The translations under genes were made by a program, and so were the position numbers. The notes beneath the pieces were generated by a model. The model was not told where the DNA came from, made no database searches, and saw only the letters and a program-made list of their open reading frames with translations. Below are positions 38,924 to 64,000 of a stretch of DNA of 64,000 nucleotides, piece by piece (the stretch's first letter is position 1; every line of letters starts with the position of its first letter). The stretch is from positions 8,597,001-8,661,000 of the forward strand of contig NC_134028.1 of assembly GCF_964204645.1 (NCBI RefSeq). The letters are read 5' to 3'. Origin of the DNA: Tubulanus polymorphus. Lineage: Eukaryota > Nemertea > Palaeonemertea > Tubulaniformes > Tubulanidae.

Positions 38924-38976
38924 TCCTCCAGATTCTCGGACTACCGTAGATTCAGAGAATCCGAGAATCTGGAGGA
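38924..38976. repeat. 17-bp inverted repeat hairpin
   Basis: TCCTCCAGATTCTCGGA (38924-38940) and its perfect complement (38960-38976) around a 19-nt loop. Confidence 0.9.
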
Positions 38977-39205
38977 ACTAATTTACACTCCAACCATTTC
39001 CATGGCATACGGAGGGAGACTATGAAATATATGTATACACACTGTACAATATTTCCAAAACAACAGAAAATATAAACTTTTCTTTAAACAGAATTCATAC
39101 AATTATTTACAAAAATAGGAAATGAAAGTATTTTACAACATATCAAACGTTATTTACTACATACTATTTACATACTAGCCGAGGGATGTTCACTTCCGTA
39201 GTTAG

Positions 39206-39252
39206 AGCGACACCTGGTGTTTGTTTTTACCTACCATGGCGCCATCTGCTGA
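39206..39252 (-). promoter_or_regulatory. Pair of CTCF-like motifs
   Basis: AGCGACACCTGGTGT (39206-39220) and GGCGCCATCTGCTGA (39238-39252) both resemble the reverse CTCF core, in the same orientation, 32 bp apart start to start. They lie midway between the two protein genes. Confidence 0.45.
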
Positions 39253-42200
39253 TCGATCGTTTCTCTCCTTCCTAGGTATGATTATTCGACCGTATACGTA
39301 GCGCTAGAGTTGCCCGCATCGCGAACGGATAATCGTTGATTCGAAGACAGCGGCAAGATTAATACTGAACGGTTTATCTGTGATATCCCCGGAAAACAAT
39401 CAGATCGCGATCAGAGCTCTAGATAACAGCCGAAATCACCGAACAAGCGACAATTTAATTAAAACTATGAAATCTCGTCAGTCCCCTGGCACTGATACGC
39501 TTAATACGATCTGGGATAGCTCAGGCGAGAGTAATTGAAATATAATAAAAATTTAACGCCAGAAAATGGTATCAGCAACACTGAACCAAATTAGCTGTAG
39601 TCTCAATGGGATCCGGGTACCTGACAGTATTGATTTATTACAAGCACTCTAGTCTCGTCTCCGATAGACCGTTACAGCCGTTATTATTTCAATATTTGAA
39701 ATTGCTACTTAAATTGATGCGATGCGATGAATTTCCCGAAAGTCGTTGATTTGTTATATGACAGTTTGATGAAATCCATTTGTTTAACCGCCGATAGTTT
39801 TAAAACTTTGATGACAGCAATTATCATTAATATGTGAAAAACGGGGCCACGTGTAGATAGCAAATCTAAATTATGCAAGAATGCCATAGCTGGCCACAGG
39901 TCACTCAACAAAGCGTAAACATACCCATTGCTGTCTTGTCGTGTTTGATCTTGGATTATATTGGATTACAGTTTCGTGTATAAAGTCTTACACTGTTAGC
40001 TCCAAGTTCGGAGCCAGCATTTTTGGAAGGTGGGGACCAGGGTACTCGAAGGACACAAAAGTAATCTTTTGAAATTTTGGTGTTCTCCAAGGCTATTTGA
40101 TGGCTGTCATGAGGGAATAATTCATATTTCTTTAAAAATGAAATAAATATTTCCAAAAACTTTTGAGGGCACCTAAGAAAATCAGTCTCCCTGCTACACC
40201 CCCCGGATCCGCCCTTGAGCTCAGTCGGCATTAGGGCTTTAACCCGAGGGCCCAGAGTTGAGTCGAAACGTCACTACTCTCGTGTAGATTTTTTCCTGAA
40301 TTAAAAATAGTCACTGGCTATGGAAACCAACGTCACACTGATAGTGCAATTCATCAGACGCAAATGTTAAAACATGTCATAGACCTTTGAGCTACATCAT
40401 GGACACGCTATGATATGTGATATATTTTTAAAAGCTATGATACTGATTCTGATATGCCTCGACTTTTTTAAAACTCTTTTGACGTCATCAAAACCGTTAC
40501 AACAATGTTTGTATACATTGATTATGCGTTGTTTAACGGGTTCTGTGTCAGTCGATGTGCGCACTACGTCATCAATATAGGCGTTTCGAAAATAACTAAT
40601 ATTACAACTGTGAATTTTGGTGTTTATTTTGTAATTAGATATGTTCCATAACTCATATTTCATATTTGATTGATTTTGATAATTTTGCACTAGGATGTGC
40701 ACTACGTCATCAATATATCGGGGCTACGCTAAGGCCAACTTCGGTCATCTGAGTTAGTCGTCTAGAGTCGAACTGAGTGAAACCGAATGTCAGTGAGTCG
40801 AAATATCAATCCGGAAATCGTTCGGAAATTAAGCGCATTCGGTTGTTAGTTCCGACTACCAGTCGACTAGATACGAAAACCGAATTTGGCCCTGGTCAAT
40901 TCAATTCAATTATCGATATATACAAATTCAACATAACTTTATTCATCCTAAATATTATACAATTTCATAATATATATACAAATTACTTATTGTCGACAAC
41001 ATTAAGCAATACATGTTATTTTTGAAGGCGTCAATCAAGGCTGAAGTTACAAGTTAGTTTTCTGTTTTCTATCATGAATCTGTGGGATGAGGTACGCGCA
41101 GTTTAGCAAGCGCGCGTCTCAAGCGTATGATCAATGATAGCTCTTTTTATTCTACAATAGAAGAACAATGGCTTCTCACACCTGCCCGCTTCCCCGGCCA
41201 TAAACACGTTATTAATTTGAAAATAACGTGGTTATCTTACGTGTAAATGGTTGGAATTCAATCGATTTTCGGACATCATTATGGCGGCCATCAAACCATT
41301 TAATGTCGTATTTAATTTCGATATTCTGGTTTGTTTTGGTCTTCGGAGAGTTGAGTTTATTTCATTTCTGTGCCGTTATAAGGTAATGAAAGCTTTTAGT
41401 AGAGGCATATAAAATCTGAGTTACTCTCTGGGGTCAGATATATTGACGCCTTACACACAGTCTCAGTTGGACAGTTTTCGGTCCGTTCTATCGCCTTCAG
41501 ACTTAAGGCTCTCGGAGAAATTTACTTAGTGTTATATTGCACTGATGATAATAACAGGTACATCGGATGTTTAGCTAGGATCTTATGTCGTACCGTATAC
41601 CAATAACCTTATTTAACCGACCAAGGTCAAATCTCTTTGGTTCTTGTACGAATGTATACACATCCCAAGCTTTCGCTAAAATGGGATTTGAATACAGAGA
41701 AAAAACGGTTTTAGACGTGTTTTCAAAGTGACTTTGAGAGTATGCAAATGACGGTGAAGGTACACGGTGACGTCATTATGCCTGGCCTGTGGATATGCCA
41801 GCTTATCGAATGAATAAAGGGACATTTAGAAAGACTAATGGGATTATTAATACTATTAGGTTCCGCGTCCCCTGGCCACGATTATTTTATTGGTATACGT
41901 TAACTGCCTAATGACTTGTTAGGACTATTCTTTGATATTTCTGACGAGGCAAGAAAAACTCGCTTATCGTATACAATGTATAAAAATCAAGCAATACCAA
42001 ATACTCATTATATAATAATAATTGTCGTGCTTAGTCTCGCCTCAAGACGTTCACGGTTATCGAGGTGTCTGTGGCAGGTGCACGAACCGCAGCCATTATT
42101 GCCTCGCTTTCATCCTTCGAGGGCATATCCCAGTCACGAGAGTTGATGACATGTAAATAATTGTACTGTCAATGCGCCAAGACGCTAATAAATTTATAGT

Positions 42201-43571
42201 ACCAATTTGATCAGTGATTTTTCGGAAAATGAGTCCGATTGCATCTGAAGGAGGTTTTAGATGCGTTTAGGGGACCCGAAATCATTCCCGTATCCCCCGG
42301 GGGCTATTTGGAGCGCGTATGAATCTGCCTGCAAATGAATAGCGGGGCTATAAAAATTCACTCTATCTATCTGTAATGTCACGGCTGACTCGAATTATCG
42401 GCTTGTAGATGGCGAAAAGGTACGAATTCGAACGTTGGGGTTCGAATGAGGTTCGCAACATATACATTGCCTAACCTTATCGACATTGAATGTTATAATT
42501 TCAAGGATCAATAAAGTTATTTTAAATTCGAATATATCACCATTTAAATTGTATTGACGGTAACCAGTCTAACCAGGCTACCCAATATTGATGACGTATT
42601 ATAGAGCACATCAAAATTGATAAATGATAATAATTCATTATCAAAAAGACATGAAAATCTATCAAATAAAAACTAGATTATCAAATATAGATTGCATTAC
42701 AAAAATGAACGCCAATATTCACAATTGCAATTGTCATTTCGGAACTCCAATATTGATGACGTAGTACCCCTTTTATCATGCATAGTAATGATCCATATAT
42801 AGCCTAAAAACATTATTGTAGCAGGGTCTTTTAGAAAATTCTGTCTCACAGTATGACGGTCGTATAAAGCTCTTGTTTATACATCCATGGCAGAATAAAC
42901 AATATGAATACATACATACGACTGCGGTACCCCTGATTGACGCATAAAGCTCCACATTCAATATTCATTCGCGGAGAGTAAATCAGTTTTCTCTTTTACC
43001 GGAATTCATTTTTCGGTCATTGCTTTTTCTTTCTCGGTTGTCACGTCCGAATTGTTTTGCACCAATCATCTGTCAACATTTTAATTTACTGGCGGATAAT
43101 TCTATTACACGAGATGCAAGTCTGAGTTTCTGACGAGGTGAGGTCTCAGGTGGTGCATTCGCGTCCATAATTACAGCCGATATAAACACGGCGTAGAAAG
43201 CTGTAACGCCTTATTTCGGCGCTAAGTCGGGCTTTATTGAAAAATATTCAATAATTCAAATTCGTAATCACTAAAGCCGCGGCGCGAATCACCCGACGCA
43301 GTTTCCTGATGAAATTAATAGATATCCAATAAAAACCCGTCGCAACGCCTAATACGCTCGGATAGCGGTGATGTGTGTTCATTTATTTGTGTAAATTGCA
43401 GCTCAAATCCCGTCACGATTCAAAAATCAGGCTCGCAATACTTACCGATTTGTCATGGAAACGATCGTCGCAGCGACGAATGAAATCGTTTTGTGTGATC
43501 ACGTGACCAGTTCATTTACATAGGATTACCTTGTGAAGCTGAGCGGTTCCATTGTTATATGGCGGAATACT

Positions 43572-43708
43572 GGGGGCCAGTTGCTCGAAAGCTGTTTACA
43601 GTTTATGGATAGAGTTAACCAGTTTTCACAGCTTTCAATTAAAGGTTCATCGTTACTGTGGTATTCATCCGCCGGTCATCTTTAAGCAGCTTTTGAGCAA
43701 CTGGCCCC
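43572..43708. mobile_element. MITE, GGCCAGTTGCTC family, intact copy
   Basis: 137 bp with ends GGGGGCCAGTTGCTCGAAAG and GCTTTTGAGCAACTGGCCCC. Its reverse complement aligns with the outer element at 9348-9641. Confidence 0.85.
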
Positions 43709-43977
43709 GGTACTATAGAAAATATCATCGTTGGCCACTAATGATAATTCCATCTATAGGCGGCAGTCATCTAATGGATTTGCAATTTGCTTAAAAGTCA
43801 AAAGAATTACTAGTTCATTTGCAATAGTTAAAACTTAAGAGCAAAACCTTAACTCACGACGTGCATCTGCGTCCTGCTACAATGCCCATTTTTGGGTATG
43901 TGTTAAAATTTAAATTCGTAAGATTTTTTTTGCATGAATCGGCCCCAGAAATTCCAATTATGTACTCCGATTCAAAC

Positions 43978-44150
43978 AAGAAATTCCTCTACATTCGACC
44001 TCGCCTCCGATCACATAACTATATCTGTACGCGATTTCCGGTTTCAAAATCAAACCCCATGTTTCGCTTCCGGTAGGTGTGGTGGGTTTGTAAGGGACAC
44101 CAAATCAAAAGAAATCTACCAATCAAATAAAGAGAGGGACAACCCTATCT
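43978..44150 (+). repeat. Dispersed repeat, copy 1
   Basis: Words CCGATCACA, CGATTT.CG.TTTCAAAAT, GGTGTGG.GGGTTTGT and AGGGACACCAAA occur in the same order at 54448-54634. Family unknown. Confidence 0.7.
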
Positions 44151-44548
44151 AAAAATCTTAAAGCGATGGAATAGATCATTGTATCATAAAATGACCGGTG
44201 TGTCGAATATCAACCGTCTTACTTGAGAACTTCGCCACCTTCCCATCTGGCAACCCGACTCCTCGAGCACGTTGCACATATCTCAAATAATGAAAAAAAT
44301 AGATCTAATGTGTTCGATATAATTTGAATTTATTCATAACGTTTCATATATAAATTAATTGCACAGCGAAAAAATGAAACCAAACTGAAAACGGCATCGC
44401 TTGCCAGGGCATATTGATGCCTAGATGTGACCCCGGCAAGTGATCATTTCGAGACATAATTTACAATATATTAATAAATGTCAATTATACATACAACGTA
44501 TCATATGATATACACTATCTATTCGAACTCAATATATTTCAAATAATT

Positions 44549-44605
44549 CTTGGAGTAATCATCTGACGATGATCAAATGATCATTTGTCAAATGATCACT
44601 CCAAG
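44549..44605. mobile_element. CTTGGAGTAAT hairpin element, long form
   Basis: 57 nt starting CTTGGAGTAATCAT and ending ATGATCACTCCAAG, with ATCAAATGAT-type palindromes inside. No clear flanking duplication. Diverged relatives begin at 35884, 44770 and 52737. Confidence 0.6.
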
Positions 44606-44845
44606 ATTAAACATACAACTATTATTACGAGTATGTATTATACATTCTTAGAAAATGCGGCAGGGGCTGAATACGGTGTTTTGAGATTATACTACAACGG
44701 GATATCTAATCATGATAGTGATTGTGAGGAATAGTTTTGTCAATTATAGTAGTTATCAGCGGTTTTTATCTTGGAGTAGCCTGTCTGATTACTCCCAAGC
44801 TCTTGCTTAATCACTAAACCTAAAATTGAAGGCCGGTACTTAATC

Positions 44846-44996
44846 CTTTTCACGAGCGGATTCCAGTCAGCTTTTTACCAGCTGCTGCATGAGAAACCGC
44901 TCGTGAAAACGCCGGAAAATTGGACCCGACCTGGCAAAAACGCGGCGGCTGAAAATTATGCTCGCTCGTGGAAACCGCTCGTGAAAGCCAGCTTTA
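44846..44996. mobile_element. MITE, TCACGAGCGG ends
   Basis: Begins CTTTTCACGAGCGG and ends CCGCTCGTGAAAG. A third CCGCTCGTGAAA lies inside near 44903, so the interior may be a partial duplication. Confidence 0.65.
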
Positions 44997-45332
44997 GAGA
45001 GTTTGTAATCTGGCTAATCCTAAAACAGGAATACGATCAACCTGCCTGAATCTCTATTTCACGAATGTGGCAGAGAACAGCATCATTTTTGACAGTCTCA
45101 GTATAATCATCGATACATTAACAAGTCTCAAATTCAATTCCGTCTAAAAATCATGAGAATATATACAACTGATACTATTACATCCGGGATACATAATATT
45201 TCTATTGTGGAATCTCAGGGAATGGTCACTTATATGGACATTATATCGTATATCACAGTTTGACAATATGTTAAGACCCCTATAATTACCTGTTTAAGCA
45301 GGGAACAAACTAATTATCTGGTTATTTAGAGT

Positions 45333-45338
45333 TTTATT
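45333..45338 (-). terminator. Possible polyadenylation signal of unc4 gene
   Basis: TTTATT on the plus strand is AATAAA on the minus strand, about 290 nt after the stop codon. It would place the MITE at 45397-45590 inside the 3' UTR. Confidence 0.3.
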
Positions 45339-45396
45339 TTCCCTTTTTTTCCTTCCAACGAAGCCATTAACTATAAATCAATACAAGCTGCAGCAT

Positions 45397-45590
45397 TAAG
45401 CCCAACGCACACGGCACCGAAAAAACGTTTTTTCCTCTTGAAAAAACGTGTTCGATGTTTTTTGTTATGCCGTGTGCGGTGGAGGCAAAACACAAAAAGC
45501 CGAACTGAAAAACGTTTTTCACGAGCAAAAAACGTTTTCTGAAAAACGTGTTTTCTGTTTCGGCGAAACAAATTTGTACGTTGGGCTTTA
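45397..45590. mobile_element. MITE, AAAGCCYRAYGCACACG family, copy 2
   Basis: Ends TAAGCCCAACGCACACGG and GTACGTTGGGCTTTA; interior rich in GAAAAACGTTTTTC-type palindromes. It starts 34 bp beyond the homeobox stop codon. Confidence 0.7.
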
Positions 45591-45624
45591 AAGATTACGA
45601 GAGACACACACGATTCTCATGTTG

Positions 45625-61270
<15,646 letters not shown>

Positions 61271-61299
61271 GGTCCTCTAGAAGAAACTGGCGATGTTCA

Positions 61300-61450
61300 G
61301 CGGTGAGCTGGTAGATTTGTCACAGTGGGCGGAGTTTATTCAGTCCTACCAGACGACAGTATCGACCAATCAGCCGTCGACATTGAGATAACTATCTTCC
61401 CTTGGGTTGAGCACGATCGTATCTTTTCTATTACGCGAATTTTACCATCT
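61300..61450 (-). promoter_or_regulatory. Possible unc4 core promoter
   Basis: On the minus strand GATTGGTC (inverted CCAAT, 61364-61372) and CCGCCC (GC box, 61326-61331) lie 55-100 bp upstream of the ATG. No clear TATA box. Confidence 0.35.
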
Positions 61451-64000
61451 TTATTTTGTGTTATTGATTTCGGAAACTTTTTCCTTTCTCCGCGTCTCTC
61501 TTGAGTTCTCTCCGTAAAGATCTTTTCAAAACGGATCTTGTAAAATATTTACAATGAATTTGTAGATTATGCCGGTTTTCATAACAGATGCACGGACGCC
61601 ATCGGCTATTTAGATTTACCAACGTGATAAGACCATTTCTTCAACTTCGGACTTGTGTCTCCAGTTGAACTAACGCCTCTAGGGGATTAAGACTGACTTT
61701 TTAACGTTCAAAATTACGCTCGAAGGAAAATAAGAAAGTGCCGATATTATGGATATTATGTATGATTTCAGAGAATTAATGTCTTGTCGTTGAATAGGTA
61801 ATTATAACCAATTGAAATAAGTCCCGAGGAGGGATGCTAAAATAGTTTACAAGATGGAGGCACCCCATCATGGAATTCAATTGACTCGACAAAACATGGA
61901 CATTCGAGTGTGGGAAAGCGATAAGTAATCCAAATTTCTATATCATGTTTCTTTATCATGGAAAAGAAACATCTAATATACATGCACATGTCACTTTTCA
62001 CAAAAAGAAATAACTTAACAAGTCGACTTATGAAACTGAGCCTTATTTCATAGTTTTAAGTTTAATTTGATTATTGATTGTAGTTGAACAGCCATTTCAA
62101 TCACTTCATCCTAAATGAAATCTTAATCATCACTGATGTTGACTAATGTAGACACGTTATTATATAAACACTATCCAGGATAAAGAGAAACAATCATTTC
62201 AGAAAATTTGCGCTCAGAAAATAAACTCTGAATAATCATAAGAATATATTTACAAAAGAGTTCATATGTATTTTCTTTTTTTCTAATGAAAAAGAAAATC
62301 AATATCATTTATTTCAACGGAAGGATCGAATATCTTAGCACACTGTCTACGAACTGGGGAAAAAGACCAATCGCGATGAGACAACTATCTGTATAGTTAC
62401 GAAGAAGTAAATTAGTAAACTTAAGGCCGCGGAGGATATCTCTGTTAGGATGAGTTGGGTATACGGTTGCAGTAATCAGTAATAATGTGTCGACGTGTTT
62501 ATGAAATTAGAGTTTGACAAGTTATCAGGGATATGGGTGACGTTACCCCTGGGAGATATTGGTGTACTAATCATATTCACGGTTTGATAGTTCAACTTGT
62601 CAAAAATCTATAATGATAGTGACGGGAGCGAAAAGAAGAGAGGTTGATTAACGCGATTGGTTTACATTGACCACTTCTGTTGGGGCGATCAGTACATAAA
62701 TTAACGAGGTAATTTTAGTCGCACGATTCTGGTTATTATGGCTCGGTTCTATGCAATTCATTCTATTATTATTCATTGAATAGGATACGCTAATATTCGA
62801 TCAGTTGTCGTCGTCGTCGCTATGAACGCACGGATCGGCAGGAAACCGATGCGCAGTCAGTCTTCAGAATCTTACAAGATTTCATCGATGACCACGCTGA
62901 AATACGTGAGCAATCCACAGTAGCATTTTCGGTACTTTCTTATTCGGCACCTCCGGATCTACGTATACAGTTCCATTGTTCTTAATCAATTGAAATTCTG
63001 TTCTTGAGTTTTTTACTTAACATGTGAATGAATGTCATTCACAAACAGTGTACTTGTTTATACTAAGAACAAGTTTTGAATTTTGAATCTGAATTTGTGA
63101 AAATGAGTACAACTCAACCATTCATATGTCTGTATGCAGCTTGATCTGACTGGTAAAGATTGGCTTAAATCTCATTAAGATTGGTGGTTTTAATCTGTTT
63201 GATTTGTTGACCAAAATAAGCTAGACTTTCGTCCCTTGTGAAAAGAGCCATTTTACGATCAGAATATGCATGCATACGAAAACATATTACGGTACTTTCT
63301 TAAAATCAATATGCTGTCCATGATTATCAGAATTAATAATAAATCTAAAAGATCTCAATTTAGTGAAAATAAGACTTTATCACTTATCCATGTGGAAAGA
63401 ACCTTTGGCGTTAAGAGTATGCATTCAAAACATATTACGGTACTTTCTTAAATCAATAGGTAAAGCTGTCCTTCATGAACGGAATGAAAAAAAACATATC
63501 TAAAAAGATCTCAATTTAGTGAAAAAAACTTTTCGTTTACTTCCAATCTCTTGTTCTATGGTTCTATCTATCGGTGAGCCCCACGAGACGACAGCTGGAA
63601 TTTAAACCTGATTTTTCACCCGTTTCAAATGAAGTCATTACAGACTTCAATTCAGGCGGGAATAAAATCCTCGATAGATTTTCTGTTTGAGCTGTCCGCG
63701 CTTTGCCGGCAGTCGACGCGACGCTTATTGGTGGATTCACTTTGAATCTGGTTACAGTAACAATCACATTACAACGCAAATCCTAGTTAAATGTCGTTCG
63801 TTCGGCAGTTGACATTGCGAACCATTTTGCGCAATAATCCTCTAAGAGCCATTGTATTCACATTACACGACGATTCGCACCCGGCGTCAAACACCCGGTA
63901 ATCGCGAACACTAATTACCGAAATTAGCCGTTGGAAATCGAATCCTGGTTGGATAAAAGACAATTATCGTTCGCTAGCTATGATGGCTGGATTCAATCAT
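61451..64000. other. Upstream flank of unc4
   Basis: No gene or RNA recognised. Only the imperfect tandem duplication at 63269 stands out. Confidence 0.7.
63269..63526. repeat. Imperfect direct duplication
   Basis: 63269-63370 and 63419-63526 share AACATATTACGGTACTTTCT, ATCAATA, GCTGTCC and AAAGATCTCAATTTAGTGAA in order. A shorter CGGTACTTTCTTA also lies near 62930. Confidence 0.8.

Larger units (their letters stand above)
36610..43570. other. Gene-poor intergenic interval
   Basis: No gene recognised. Holds a Penelope/DIRS-like tail on the minus strand (36672-36770), a TAATTA/TGTAAACA-rich block (37440-37525), a 17-bp hairpin (38924) and CTCF-like motifs (39206). The remaining ORFs are short and unlike known proteins. 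Confidence 0.65.

Noticed and set aside
38924-38976. Possible microRNA precursor
   Set aside because: Perfect 17-bp arms with no typical bulges and no known seed; more like a foldback repeat.

Overview
This is an animal nuclear genome fragment, not bacterial: genes are split by many GT-AG introns, tRNAs have eukaryotic internal promoters, and the rest is AT-rich DNA full of short inverted-repeat elements and (TA)n microsatellites. The two protein genes are a zipper/MYH9-10-type non-muscle myosin II heavy chain and an Unc4/UNCX-type homeobox gene. Their protein details resemble marine lophotrochozoan (mollusc, annelid, brachiopod-like) orthologues, but I cannot name the phylum from sequence alone; this is inference.

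Layout. 78-26784 (+): the 3' 30 coding exons of a non-muscle myosin II heavy chain, 5166 coding bases = 1721 residues plus stop. It starts inside the motor domain; the P-loop and earlier exons lie upstream of the window. A 3' UTR of about 1.8 kb follows, with a polyadenylation signal at 28532. 28561-45332: a 17 kb gene-poor interval with one tRNA-Gly (minus strand), many MITE-like elements, retroelement tails and candidate regulatory sites. 45625-61270 (-): the complete coding sequence of a UNC-4/UNCX homeodomain repressor, three exons, 433 residues. It is convergent with the myosin gene. Its 11 kb second intron holds one tRNA-Gly and two identical tRNA-Val genes on the opposite strand. 61271-64000: upstream flank and likely promoter of the homeobox gene.

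The two protein genes have no obvious functional link: one encodes the actin-based motor of the cell cortex, the other a Groucho-recruiting transcriptional repressor of neuronal and segmental patterning. Best leads: a possible 29-nt alternative penultimate tail exon in the myosin gene (a parallel to vertebrate smooth-muscle SM1/SM2), a tRNA-Val array with a third decayed copy and a shared 3' flank, a 33-nt perfect-hairpin insertion family with 7-bp target duplications, nested and paired MITEs, paired CTCF-like motifs, and clustered CACGTG boxes around the homeobox exon. No clearly novel biological system was recognised.
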